Of a stretch of DNA of 46,931 bases, positions 8,134-17,383 are shown piece after piece; positions within the stretch are counted from its first letter, which is position 1; each line of letters opens with the position of its first letter. This DNA comes from Pseudomonadota bacterium (lineage in GTDB: Bacteria > Pseudomonadota > Gammaproteobacteria > Acidiferrobacterales > Acidiferrobacteraceae), in the NCBI GenBank assembly GCA_021841585.1, contig JAKBUS010000014.1, positions 1 through 46,931 of the forward strand. The letters run 5' to 3'. Below the pieces are notes generated by a model. It was given only the letters and a program-made list of their open reading frames with translations, ran no database searches and was not told the DNA's origin. A program made the position numbers and the translations under genes.

Positions 8134-9232
8134 TCACAGTCCGCTCTTTAAGCTCGCCTCGATGAATCGATCCAGATCGCCATCCAACACCGCCTGAGTA
8201 TTCGCGATCTCGACGCCGGTGCGCAGGTCCTTGATGCGCGATTGGTCCAGGACATAAGAACGGATCTGGCTGCCCCAGCCGATATCCGACTTGCTCTCCT
8301 CGAGCCGTTCCTGCGCCTCGCGCTTCTTTTGCATCTCAAGTTCGTAGAGCCGCGCCTTCAACATCTTCATGGCCTGCGACCGGTTTTTGTGTTGAGAACG
8401 GTCGGTCTGGCATTGTACGACAATGCCACTCGGGCCATGGGTGATGCGCACCGCCGAGTCCGTGCGGTTCACATGCTGGCCACCCGCACCACTTGCCCGG
8501 TAGGTATCGACCCTAAGATCGGCGGGATTGATCTCGATATCGATATTGTCATCGATCTCGGGATAGACGAACACCGACGCAAACGAGGTGTGCCGGCGAT
8601 TGCCGGAGTCGAACGGGGATTTGCGCACGAGCCTATGGACTCCGGTCTCGGTACGCAGATGCCCAAAGGCGTAGGAGCCGACGTACTTGATGGTGGCGCT
8701 CTTGATCCCGGCTACCTCGCCGGCCGAGACCTCGACGATCTCGGTGGCAAAACCGCGGCGTTCGCCGTAGCGTAGATACATCCGCAACAGCATCTCCGCC
8801 CAATCCTGGGCCTCGGTCCCGCCTGAGCCCGCCTGGATGTCGAGAAAGGCATTGGCCGGGTCCATCTCGCCCGGAAACATCCGCTGGAATTCCAGGGCCT
8901 CGAGACGCGTCCCGAGGCCCGCCACGTCCTTGGCGATGGCCTCCTCGGTGGCCCGATCACCCTCGGCGCGCGCCATGGCAAAGAGCTCCGCGGCCTCGCC
9001 AAGGCCCGCCTCGAGCGCATGGATGGCGCCCACGGTCTCCGCCAGCCGCGCCCGCTCGCGCCCCAGCTCCTGGGCCCGCGCCTTGTCGGCCCATACCTGC
9101 TGGTCCAGGAGTTCGCGCTCGACCTCGGCTAGGCGCTCTTCCCGGGTATCGATGTCAAAGATACCCCCGAAGGGCGGCCGTGCGCTCGCGAAGCTCGCGG
9201 AGCGCCTGCTCTATACTCCCCTGGTCTTCCAC
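8134..9232 (-). CDS. prfB: Peptide chain release factor 2 with programmed +1 frameshift
   Basis: RF2 ends translation at UGA and UAA. The gene is read in two frames. A 25-codon first part runs from the GTG at 9232 to CTT at 9158, then an in-frame TGA (9157-9155). A +1 shift skips T9157 and continues at GAC (9156) to 8134. The combined product is 365 aa, the same as E. coli RF2. The stop-codon recognition motif SPF (in [15 protein letters not shown]) and the peptidyl-hydrolysis motif GGQ (in [19 protein letters not shown]) are present. The start is supported by GGAGGGG five nt upstream of the GTG. A call beginning at the internal codon at 9033 would lose about 66 residues. Confidence 0.95.
9154..9169 (-). 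promoter_or_regulatory. RF2 programmed frameshift site
   Basis: Minus-strand CGGGGG (9169-9164), TAT, CTT, TGA, C matches the classical autoregulatory site: an internal SD-like G-run three nt upstream of the slippery CTT, followed by a UGA in poor context (C next). When RF2 is low, ribosomes pause at UGA and slip +1, making more RF2. The TGA is codon 26, as in E. coli. Confidence 0.95.
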
Positions 9233-9276
9233 CGCAGCCCCTCCAAAAACCCGGCAGGATACCGGAACCGACGCGG

Positions 9277-9320
9277 AAAAACGAGGGCGCGGCATGAGCC
9301 TGCGGCCCCATGCCGCGCCC
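9277..9320 (-). terminator. Intrinsic terminator after the cytochrome P460-like gene
   Basis: GGGCGCGGCATG (9285-9296) and CATGCCGCGCCC (9309-9320) form a perfect 12-bp stem with a 12-nt loop. On the minus strand it is followed after 3 nt by five Ts (9281-9277). It lies 28 nt past the stop of the upstream gene and only 44 nt before the prfB start, so prfB needs its own short promoter or read-through. Confidence 0.85.
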
Positions 9321-9348
9321 CAGGAAAGCGCACCTTATCGCGTGAGTC

Positions 9349-9930
9349 TTAAGAATGCCCCGCTCGCGCGAGCGCGGCACGATAGACAGGCGAGATCGGC
9401 TGGCCCGGGAAGAACTTCTGCACGGTGGCTATCGGCAGATTGGTCCCCGATGGGAATGTGAAATCCGTCTTGGCGGCGATCGCGTGACAGGAGATGCAGC
9501 TACTTACGCGCCCGTAGGCGATCACATGACCGTCGGGCTTGTACGCGGCCATGACCCAGTCGCGATCGGCGCTATCGTAGCCTGGCACCTTCAACATCGC
9601 CGTTACCGTCTTCAAAACCTTGTGGATATCGAAATTTTCCTTGATATAAAGGCTCCCGGCCGGAAAGCGCGTCACATTCCGCACGCCATGCGCCGCCGCC
9701 TTCACCGCAATCGTATTGGCCCGGTCGATGGTGTAGTAATCGGCCATCCGTGAGCCATGCATCCAAAGGTGGCTCCCGGGAAGCAGCGCGCCGCCGTTCT
9801 CGAGCGCGCGGACCTCCTTGAACAGCGTGGCAGGCGGCGGGGCCAAGACGGCCGCGAACGCCGCCAGCGGGACGCAAAGGCCGACGCACACCGCGCCCGC
9901 CCACCACCTCTTCTTATTAGGTATTGACAT
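9349..9930 (-). CDS. Cytochrome P460-like periplasmic heme protein
   Basis: 193 aa. A signal peptide is clear (KKRWWAGAVCVGLCVPLAAFAA, residues 6-27, cut before or near AVLAPPP). The mature part has FPAGSLYIKENFD and VMAAYKPDG, then a single heme-attachment motif CISCH near residue 145, followed by TDFTF. This layout, with a late CxxCH followed by DF, is that of the cytochrome P460 family. Members include hydroxylamine-oxidising enzymes and less understood c-type cytochromes; a one-electron carrier role is also possible. The ATG at 9930 has AGGAG 8 nt upstream; longer readings lack this. It is monocistronic, with its own terminator. The P460 label is by pattern, not by search. Confidence 0.75.
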   Translation of the reverse strand: MSIPNKKRWWAGAVCVGLCVPLAAFAAVLAPPPATLFKEVRALENGGALLPGSHLWMHGSRMADYYTIDRANTIAVKAAAHGVRNVTRFPAGSLYIKENFDIHKVLKTVTAMLKVPGYDSADRDWVMAAYKPDGHVIAYGRVSSCISCHAIAAKTDFTFPSGTNLPIATVQKFFPGQPISPVYRAALARAGHS

Positions 9931-10595
9931 GAAGGACGCTCCTGTGATTCGTACCCCCGCATCATCACGCCCCATCCACTCCCTGTCAATGAGTCCAGTT
10001 CGCATTGCGCCACACAAGGGCAGGCCCCGTGCTCACGCGCCCCTTAAATGGGGATGCGGGAGGGATACCTACCGACCCCGGCTCAGTTGATGCACCAATA
10101 CAGGGCGAGTAAAGTCACGTCGGCCCCGGAGCGAAGACTCCTTGCGGATTCGATCGGAACGACCGCGCGGCCCGTGATCATACCGATAAGAGAGACCGCG
10201 CCGCCCTGGCCTTTAAGACATCCTAAGGCCATCGCGGCGCCTAGGGAGACGTCGCATCTTGAAACTCGTCGTCGCAATCGCGCGGCCGTTTTGGCGCAAG
10301 CCGCGTGGGCCTGCCCCGGCGGCGGACGATGCCGGTACGCCGCAGCCCCGCCATGCCGGGCGCCGCGGGCCTATCTCGTCGCGACACCGCCGGGTCCCGG
10401 CGATTCTTCACCGGTCCGGGACCACCATACCGTTTCCCATTCCCGGCCGGAGGGGCCATGGCCCCACAAAGGGGAGCGGCGTATATGGCCCATGACGAGA
10501 CCAGTGATGGGACGATTTTCGTGCCGGCGCTGGGGTACGGTGCGGACCCGCGCCGACGGCACCAGCGGCAACACGCTTTGACAAGGGAGATCGCG
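9931..10595. other. 665-bp intergenic region between divergent cytochrome and amt genes
   Basis: No supportable gene. All ORFs here are Pro/Arg-rich readings of GC-rich DNA without good ribosome sites. The region must carry the promoters of both divergent genes, but I see no strong -35/-10 pair and no clear sigma-54 (GG-N10-GC) element ahead of amt. The one notable structure is the inverted repeat at 10393-10423. Confidence 0.4.
10393..10423. repeat. 8-bp inverted repeat upstream of amt
   Basis: GGTCCCGG (10393-10400) and CCGGGACC (10416-10423) are a perfect inverted repeat with a 15-bp spacer, about 170 bp upstream of the amt start. It could be an operator or a leader hairpin; no T-tract follows in either direction. 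Confidence 0.35.
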
Positions 10596-11975
10596 GTGCG
10601 CAAATTCATGCCTATCCAAACGGCGGTGGTCGCCGTATTCATCATGCTGTGGCTCATGCCCATCCCAGCCCTCGCCGCCGCACACCGGGCCGCCGGTCGG
10701 CAACCGGTTTCGGCGCCGCCGGCGGCGATCATAGCCCCGGCCGCCACCCACGCCGTCATCAACCACGGCGACACCGCCTGGATGCTGGTGTCGACGGTGC
10801 TGGTCCTGATGATGACCATACCGGGGCTCGCCCTTTTTTACGGGGGCATGATTCGCGGCAAGAACGTCTTGAGCACTCTGGCCCACAGCTTTGCCACGAC
10901 CTGCCTTGTGACACTCCTCTGGTACGCCGTCGCCTACAGCCTGTCGTTCACCCACGGCAACGCCTTCATAGGCGGACTGAGCCGGGTATTCCTGCACGGC
11001 ATGGGCCGCGATACGGTCTCCGACCGTTCCATGGCGATCCCCGAATCGGTCTTCATGTCTTTCCAGATGACCTTTGCCATCATCACACCGGCCTTGATCT
11101 CGGGGGCATTTGCCGAACGCATCAAGTTCTCGGCGGTACTCTGGTTCAGCGCCCTATGGCTTCTGGTGGTCTATACCCCGGTCGTCCATTGGATCTGGTC
11201 GCCCCAAGGGTGGCTCGCCCACCTCGGCGTCCTCGATTTCGCCGGCGGCACCGTAGTCGAGGTGAACTCCGGGGTCGCGGGGCTCGTCGCCGCGCTCGTG
11301 CTGAGGCCGCGCACGGGCTATGGGCGCGAGGCGATGGCGCCCCACAATCTGGTCCTCACAATCGCCGGGGCCTCGCTGCTGTGGGTCGGCTGGTTTGGCT
11401 TCAATGCCGGCAGCGCGATATCCGCGGGCGGCCTGGCCGGCATGGCGATGATGGCCACGCAGATCGCCACCGCGGCCGCCGCCATGACCTGGATGTTCCT
11501 CGAATGGGGCGCGCGCGGCAAACCGAGCGTCCTTGGCATGGCCTCCGGGGCGGTGGCCGGGGCGGTGGCCATCACCCCAGCCTCCGGCTTCGTGGATCCG
11601 AGTGGCGCGCTCATCATCGGCTTCGCCGGGGGCGCGGCATGCTTTTGGGCGGTCACGTACGTCAAGAACGCATTGGGTTATGACGACACACTCGATGTCT
11701 TCGGGGTTCATGGCGTCGGCGGGATCGTGGGACTGATCCTGACGGGCGTGTTCGCAGTGAAGGCCATAGGCGGAACCCCGGGGGCCCTGGAGGGCCACGT
11801 CGGCCAGATCGGCAAACAGCTGATCGCGGTCGTGGCGGTCGCGGCCTATGATGCCATCGGCACCTTCCTCATCCTCAAGCTGATCGATGTCGTCATCGGC
11901 CTCAGGCCGAGCCTCGAGGAGGAGCGCGAGGGCCTCGACATCACCCAGCACGGGGAGCGCGCCTACAACGAATAG
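10596..11975 (+). CDS. amt: Ammonium transporter, Amt/MEP/Rh family
   Basis: 459 aa, cytoplasmic membrane. The GTG at 10596 has GGGAGA 5 nt upstream and begins a signal sequence (MPIQTAVVAVFIMLWLMPIP), usual for Amt proteins. About 11 membrane helices follow. The twin pore histidines are in YTPVVHWIW and DVFGVHGVGG. The entry-site region MSFQMTFAIITPALISGAFA and the GLALFYGGMIRGKNVL helix are intact. It conducts ammonium or ammonia under nitrogen limitation. Unlike many genomes, no glnK gene is adjacent, so the PII partner must be encoded elsewhere. Confidence 0.95.
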   Translation: MRKFMPIQTAVVAVFIMLWLMPIPALAAAHRAAGRQPVSAPPAAIIAPAATHAVINHGDTAWMLVSTVLVLMMTIPGLALFYGGMIRGKNVLSTLAHSFATTCLVTLLWYAVAYSLSFTHGNAFIGGLSRVFLHGMGRDTVSDRSMAIPESVFMSFQMTFAIITPALISGAFAERIKFSAVLWFSALWLLVVYTPVVHWIWSPQGWLAHLGVLDFAGGTVVEVNSGVAGLVAALVLRPRTGYGREAMAPHNLVLTIAGASLLWVGWFGFNAGSAISAGGLAGMAMMATQIATAAAAMTWMFLEWGARGKPSVLGMASGAVAGAVAITPASGFVDPSGALIIGFAGGAACFWAVTYVKNALGYDDTLDVFGVHGVGGIVGLILTGVFAVKAIGGTPGALEGHVGQIGKQLIAVVAVAAYDAIGTFLILKLIDVVIGLRPSLEEEREGLDITQHGERAYNE

Positions 11976-12002
11976 CCGCCACGGTGTACTATCGCGACCT
12001 AT

Positions 12003-12023
12003 GCCCGGTCAAGGGGACCGGGC
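12003..12023 (+). terminator. Hairpin downstream of amt
   Basis: GCCCGGTC (12003-12010) and GACCGGGC (12016-12023) pair as a perfect 8-bp stem with a 5-nt loop, 27 nt after the amt stop. There is no T-tract, so it could be a terminator or an mRNA-stabilising hairpin. Confidence 0.45.
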
Positions 12024-12147
12024 CCGTCACGATGCGAATCATGTGGATCTGCCTTGATACCTGGATCATGGCACCTAGCGCTGCGAAAGCGCAGGCGCCG
12101 CGGGGCGTCTGCAACCCTTGCAACCGGCACGAGGGTGCCATTACGCC

Positions 12148-14217
12148 GTGACCGACGTCGATCTCAAGAGCCCTTCCCTGTACATCAACAGGGAGCTTAG
12201 CGTGCTGGCCTTCAACCGGCGGGTCCTGGAACAGGCCAAGGACGACCGCCTGCCGCTCCTCGAACGACTGCGGTTTTTGTGTATATCGAGCACCAATCTC
12301 GATGAGTTCTTCGAGGTGCGCGTGGCCGGGCTCCAGCAGCGCGCCCAGATCGTCGGGACCGCGCTTGCACCCGACGACAAGACCGCCACCGAAACCCTGC
12401 GGGCGGTCCGCGAAGAGGCCCTTGACCTCGTCTCCGAACAGTACCGGGTCCTAAATGAAATCCTGATTCCACAGCTCGCCGCGGCCCGCATTCATATCGT
12501 CAAACGCGATAGCTGGACCGAGGCCCAGGACGCCTGGCTACGCCGCCACTTCGAAGAGGAGCTCTTGCCGATCTTAAGCCCCCTGGGGCTCGATCCCGCG
12601 CACCCCTTCCCGAGAATATTGAACAAGAGCCTGAACTTCATCGTTTCCCTCGAGGGCCGCGATGCCTTTGGGCGCCATGGCGGCATGGCCATAGTCCAGG
12701 CGCCGCGGGCGCTCGCGCGCGTCATAGCGCTCCCCCGGACGGACCGCCAGAGCCACGAATTCGTGCTCCTGTCATCGGTGATTCACGCCTATGTGGGTCG
12801 GCTCTTCCCCGGCATGGCGGTGCTCGGCTGTTATCAATTCCGGGTGACCCGCAACAGCGATCTTTTTATCGACGACGATGAGATCGACGACATCCTGCGC
12901 GCCGTGCAGGGCGAGATCGCCTCGCGCCGCTACGGCGATGCGGTGCGTCTCGAGGTCTCGAGCGAATGCCCGGATGCCACCAGCAGCTTCCTGCTGCGTC
13001 AGTTCGAGCTCAAGGCCGAGGATCTCTATGCCGTAAACGGCCCGGTCAACTTAAACCGCCTGGGCGAGATCTATGATCGCATCGAACGCCCGGACCTGAA
13101 GTACCCGGGCTTCGTTCCCGGAGTACCGCGGATTTTGGCATCCGGCGCCGACTTGTTTGCCGCCATCCGTCACGCCGATATCCTTTTGCATCACCCGTTC
13201 GAATCCTTCCTGCCGGTCGTCGACTTCATTCAGCGGGCGGCCGCCGACCCGCTGGTGCTTGCCATCAAGCAGACAATGTATCGATCGGGCCCGGACTCCC
13301 TCATCGCCGATGCCCTGGTCGCCGCCGCGCAGGCCGGCAAAGAGGTGACTGTCGTAATCGAGTTGCGCGCGCGCTTCGATGAAGCCGCCAATATCGCGCT
13401 GGCCAACAAGCTTCAGGAGGCCGGAGCCCATGTCTTGTATGGCATCGTCGGCTTCAAGACCCACGCGAAAATGGCGCTCATAGTACGCCGCGAGGCCGGT
13501 ATCCTGCGCCGCTACGTCCATCTCGGCACCGGCAATTACCATCTCCGTACCGCCAAGGCCTATACGGATTACGGCTACTTCACGTGCCGTCCGGAGATCG
13601 GCGAGGATGTGAATCACGTCTTTCTGCAACTCACGAGTCTTGGCGGCACCATGCCTCTGCATCGCCTCGTGCAAAGTCCGTTCACCTTGCACACCCAGAT
13701 GCTGGCCCTGATCGACCGCGAACGCGCTCACGCGCTGGCCGGCCGCCCTGCACGCATCATCCTCAAGGTCAACGCCCTGACCGAGCTCGAAATCATCCAG
13801 GCGCTGTATCGCGCGTCCATCGATGGCGTCAAAATTCAACTTATCGTGCGTGGCATGTGTTGTCTGCGACCGGGCGTCGCCGGCGTCTCGGACAATATCC
13901 AGGTCCGTTCCTTGATAGGCCGCTTCCTCGAACACAGCCGCATCTATTACTTTGCCAACGGGGGGCGTCCGGAGGTCTATCTGGCGAGCGCAGACTGGAT
14001 GGAGCGCAACTTCTTTCGGCGCGTCGAAGTGGCCTTTCCGATCGAGTCGCCGCGGCTTCGTGATCGCCTCGTGCGCGACCTGAAGCGTTACCTAAAGGAC
14101 AACACTCACGCCTGGGTCCTGCAGGTCGACGGCCAATACCGCAGTCCTCGTCCCCACAAAAATCGCGTGCGGGACGCACAGGCGGAACTGCTGGCGGAGT
14201 ACGGCGAGTCGAGCTGA
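12148..14217 (+). CDS. ppk1: Polyphosphate kinase 1
   Basis: 689 aa from the GTG at 12148; a TTG at 12118 in frame is an alternative, and neither has an ideal ribosome site. Makes polyphosphate from ATP and runs in reverse. The N domain (YINRELSVLAFNRRVLEQA), head domain and two phospholipase-D-like C domains are in order. The autophosphorylated His is in the FKTHAKMALI segment, preceded by the VLAIKQTMYR motif. Length matches the family (about 690 aa). It converges on the exopolyphosphatase gene, so the two do not share a promoter. Confidence 0.96.
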   Translation: MTDVDLKSPSLYINRELSVLAFNRRVLEQAKDDRLPLLERLRFLCISSTNLDEFFEVRVAGLQQRAQIVGTALAPDDKTATETLRAVREEALDLVSEQYRVLNEILIPQLAAARIHIVKRDSWTEAQDAWLRRHFEEELLPILSPLGLDPAHPFPRILNKSLNFIVSLEGRDAFGRHGGMAIVQAPRALARVIALPRTDRQSHEFVLLSSVIHAYVGRLFPGMAVLGCYQFRVTRNSDLFIDDDEIDDILRAVQGEIASRRYGDAVRLEVSSECPDATSSFLLRQFELKAEDLYAVNGPVNLNRLGEIYDRIERPDLKYPGFVPGVPRILASGADLFAAIRHADILLHHPFESFLPVVDFIQRAAADPLVLAIKQTMYRSGPDSLIADALVAAAQAGKEVTVVIELRARFDEAANIALANKLQEAGAHVLYGIVGFKTHAKMALIVRREAGILRRYVHLGTGNYHLRTAKAYTDYGYFTCRPEIGEDVNHVFLQLTSLGGTMPLHRLVQSPFTLHTQMLALIDRERAHALAGRPARIILKVNALTELEIIQALYRASIDGVKIQLIVRGMCCLRPGVAGVSDNIQVRSLIGRFLEHSRIYYFANGGRPEVYLASADWMERNFFRRVEVAFPIESPRLRDRLVRDLKRYLKDNTHAWVLQVDGQYRSPRPHKNRVRDAQAELLAEYGESS

Positions 14218-14412
14218 GAGGGATGGCTTGCGGCAGCGGACCATCGGCCGGGCGCCATCATGGCCGCGCCCGTTATGGACAGCCGGTGACACCTGCGTCA
14301 GCTGTCATAGCCGCTACCGACAATGCGGCAAGACCCCAAACAAGGGGGCGCCCCCCTTCCGTGACGACTCATATATCATTCACAGTCGGCACCTAGTCCC
14401 CGAACAAGGATC

Positions 14413-15969
14413 CTAGCCGTTCAAAAGAAAACGAACGCCGCCTTTTTGCATGTCCGCAATCTCGGGACCGAGCTCCCGCCAAAAAGCTTCACGCATGGGG
14501 TGGGCACGCAGGGGCGTACTGATCTCGAGTGTGTTGGCGCGCGCGGCAAGATGCCATGGCGCGCGCCGGCTGCTTATGGCTAGCAACCGCTCGACCCGCA
14601 GGAGCGTCACAATGATGCGCGTGAGTATCGCCAAACGCACCGCGGTCTCCCCAAAAGACCGTTTCATGCTGGCCACCGTGGGCTGCGTCCATTTGCCACG
14701 ATGCATGGCGATCAGCATGCCAAGCAACGCCTGTTCGCGCGGCGCGAAACCCGCCAATTCCGCGTGCGTCACGATATAGGCACTGTGACGCTCGTAGCGG
14801 AGACGGTTGATGGCGGTCCCGCAGGCATGGAGCTGCACCGCCCACCCGAGGAGGCGCCGGTCCTCCAGCGACAAGCGCCATGGACCCGCCACCATCTCAA
14901 AGAGGGTATCGATGCGCTCGGTCACTCCGGTACCGCAGGGATCCGGCCAGCGCGTAGCAAAGCGTGCGATTGCGTCATTACGTACGTCCTCCCCCGACAG
15001 GCGGCCGATCAGATCCCTCAGGATTCCTTCACGCAAGGCACCCTTCGCGACCTCCATCGTGGTGATCTCCAGCACCTCGAAGAGCGCGATCACGATGGCG
15101 AGCCCTCCAGCAAACACCGGGGCCCGCTCGGTCGCAAGCCCCGGTAGCACCAACCTATCGACGTGACGCTGGACCACGACACGCTCCTGAAGCGCCGCCA
15201 ACGCGCTTACGGTGAGTCCTCCCGCGGCAAAACCCAGCTCGCGCGCCACGGCATCGACGGCGCGGATGGTCCCCGAGGACCCCACGGCCCGCTCCCAGTG
15301 CGCCGCGCGCAGCCGCTCGCGCAGGGGCATCAGCTGATGGCGGGCGAAGGTGACGGCCTGGGCGAACCGCGCCTCGGTGAGCAGATGGCCGGCAAGCAGC
15401 CGATCGGTCAGGGTGACGCAACCCATGGTCACGCTCTCCAGCACCTCCGCGTGTCCACCCACGCCCACGATGAGCTCCGTGCTTCCGCCGCCGATATCGA
15501 CCACCAATGCGCGGGCGGCGGCGGCGATTCCCGGGCTTACGCCACGATAGATGAGGCGCGCCTCCTCGATGCCAGACACCACCTCCACCGGCACGCCGAG
15601 CCGCGCCTGGGCCTTATGTAAAAAGGACTCGGTGCCCACCGCCTGACGCAGGGTATTGGTGCCGACCGCGCGCACGAGCTCGGGGCGCCATAGCGCAAGG
15701 CGCTGTCCAAAACGCCGCAGGCAGGCGAGCGCCGCCTTGGCGGCCACTGGCCGGATATGCTGCTTGTGATCGAGTCCCGACCCGAAACGCAACATCTCCC
15801 GCAGCTTGTCGACCACGACCGGCTCGCCGTTCTCCACCTTGGCGATCACGAGATGAAAACTGTTCGAACCGAGATCCACGGCGGCGATGACCGGACTGCG
15901 GTTGCGCGCCATGCGCTTTACGATCTTCTTGGGAGCCCGCGAGGCGGCCTTGGTTAGGGCTTTGGGCAT
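14413..15969 (-). CDS. ppx: Exopolyphosphatase, Ppx/GppA family
   Basis: 518 aa. Releases phosphate from polyphosphate chain ends; the same family includes pppGpp phosphatase GppA. An ASKHA ATPase-like fold is seen: VIAAVDLGSNSFHLVIA near residue 27, the second phosphate loop DIGGGSTELIVG, then a C-terminal helical HD-like part (about 330-510). The N-terminus carries a Lys/Arg-rich extension of about 25 residues; an internal Met at residue 20 is an alternative start. It is convergent with ppk1. Ppx against GppA cannot be decided by eye; the ppk neighbour favours Ppx. Confidence 0.9.
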   Translation of the reverse strand: MPKALTKAASRAPKKIVKRMARNRSPVIAAVDLGSNSFHLVIAKVENGEPVVVDKLREMLRFGSGLDHKQHIRPVAAKAALACLRRFGQRLALWRPELVRAVGTNTLRQAVGTESFLHKAQARLGVPVEVVSGIEEARLIYRGVSPGIAAAARALVVDIGGGSTELIVGVGGHAEVLESVTMGCVTLTDRLLAGHLLTEARFAQAVTFARHQLMPLRERLRAAHWERAVGSSGTIRAVDAVARELGFAAGGLTVSALAALQERVVVQRHVDRLVLPGLATERAPVFAGGLAIVIALFEVLEITTMEVAKGALREGILRDLIGRLSGEDVRNDAIARFATRWPDPCGTGVTERIDTLFEMVAGPWRLSLEDRRLLGWAVQLHACGTAINRLRYERHSAYIVTHAELAGFAPREQALLGMLIAMHRGKWTQPTVASMKRSFGETAVRLAILTRIIVTLLRVERLLAISSRRAPWHLAARANTLEISTPLRAHPMREAFWRELGPEIADMQKGGVRFLLNG

Positions 15970-15995
15970 GGCATCGGGCCTTCCGTCAACACAAT

Positions 15996-16014
15996 ATTCG
16001 CGAGTCTGGCGAAT
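15996..16014. repeat. Inverted repeat in the ppx-MFS divergent region
   Basis: ATTCGC (15996-16001) and GCGAAT (16009-16014) are a perfect 6-bp inverted repeat with a 7-bp spacer, 27 bp upstream of the ppx start and 138 bp upstream of the transporter start. The size and symmetry fit a dimeric-repressor operator; the regulator is unknown. Confidence 0.35.
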
Positions 16015-16152
16015 CCCGGTGACGATGACAAGACAATATATGCGGGTTTTGGGGTGGCCCGGCGGGCAGGGACGCCGCGGGGGCAGGCCATGGTGCTATT
16101 GCAGTCGGTCATGAACGCGCTACACTCAAACCCTTACTCCCGATGGCATCCC

Positions 16153-17340
16153 ATGTCCCACAATGAAGGTCCGCGCGCGGCATCCGCGGCGCCCCTGTCC
16201 TCCGGTTTGCTCGGATTTCTTGCATTTCTTGCCGGCGCAACCGTCGCAAACCTGTACTATAGCCAGCCACTGCTCGCGCAAATCGCAAAGAGTTTCCATG
16301 TCGCGCCCGGCCACGCCAGTCTCGTGACCGTCGCGACCCAAATCGGCTATGCCGCGGGCCTCATGCTCATCGTGCCCCTCGGCGATGGCCAGGAGCGCAA
16401 GCGCCTCATAGTCACGACCACCGGGCTCATAGCCGGCGCACTGGTCCTGGTGGCACTGAGCCCGGACTTGCCGATCCTGCTCGCGGCCTGTCTCTTCATG
16501 GGGCTTGTCACCACTGTTCCGCAACTGCTCGTCCCTTATACCGCAAACCTCGCCGATCCAACGCGCCGCGGACGCGCGGTAGGCCTTGTCATGAGCGGCC
16601 TTCTGGTCGGCATCATCGTGTCCCGGGCCTTGAGCGGCTTCGGGGCCTTTCTCGGATGGCGCGCCATCTACGCGATCGCGGCCGGCGCCATGGCCTTGTG
16701 TGCGGCCGCCGCCGCCCGCCTCCTGCCCCGTCAGAGGCCGTCCCAATCGGCCACGCACAGGGACCTGCTCCGATCCCTGGTGATACTTTGGCGACAGGAA
16801 CCCCTGCTCCGACTCCACGCCTTCCTCGGCGCCATGGGCTTTGCCGCCTTCAATACCTTTTGGACGCCGCTCGTCTTCCATTACGGCCGCCTGTTTCCGG
16901 GCGACGCGAGCCGCATGGTGGGAATCACGGGATTCATCGGCGTGAGCGGCGCCCTGGCGGCCCCCCTTTCGGGCCGGCTATCCGAACGCATCGGTGCGCG
17001 CGGCATCAACGGCGTGTTCCTTGGACTCGTAGTGCTTGCATTCCTGATTTTGTGGAAGGCGGGCGATTCCCTTCTTGGCATCGGCATCGGCGCGGCCCTG
17101 CTCGACGCCGGCGTGCAAGGCAGTCACGTCTCGAACCAGACGCGCATCTACACCCTCGGCGGCACTATCCGAAATCGCCTGACCGCCCTCTACATGACCA
17201 CCTACTTCGCCGGCGGGGCCCTCGGATCCTTCGTGGGGACGTGGGCCTGGCAGGAAGCGCGCTGGCCGGCGGTGTGCGCAAGCGGCGCGGCCTTCGCGCT
17301 TGCCGCGCAAGCGCGGCTCTTTGCCGGCCGCCGGCAATGA
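16153..17340 (+). CDS. MFS transporter (DHA1-like)
   Basis: 395 aa from the ATG at 16153; in-frame ATGs at 16111 and further upstream are possible, and none has a clear ribosome site. Twelve membrane helices are predicted. ANLYYSQPLLAQIAKSFHV at the start of the domain and PLGDGQERKRLIV (motif A-like, loop 2-3) are typical of drug- or metabolite-proton antiporters of this group. The second half repeats the pattern with LSERIGARGINGVFLG. The substrate is unknown. A 13-bp hairpin lies just after the gene. Confidence 0.85.
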   Translation: MSHNEGPRAASAAPLSSGLLGFLAFLAGATVANLYYSQPLLAQIAKSFHVAPGHASLVTVATQIGYAAGLMLIVPLGDGQERKRLIVTTTGLIAGALVLVALSPDLPILLAACLFMGLVTTVPQLLVPYTANLADPTRRGRAVGLVMSGLLVGIIVSRALSGFGAFLGWRAIYAIAAGAMALCAAAAARLLPRQRPSQSATHRDLLRSLVILWRQEPLLRLHAFLGAMGFAAFNTFWTPLVFHYGRLFPGDASRMVGITGFIGVSGALAAPLSGRLSERIGARGINGVFLGLVVLAFLILWKAGDSLLGIGIGAALLDAGVQGSHVSNQTRIYTLGGTIRNRLTALYMTTYFAGGALGSFVGTWAWQEARWPAVCASGAAFALAAQARLFAGRRQ

Positions 17341-17383
17341 CTCGATGGTCCCCGTCCGCCAGCGATGCCTGCCGGATATCCTC

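Noticed and set aside
10371-10997. Minus-strand 208-aa open frame across the amt start
   Set aside because: Lies over the amt signal sequence and first helices on the other strand; no ribosome site and low complexity.
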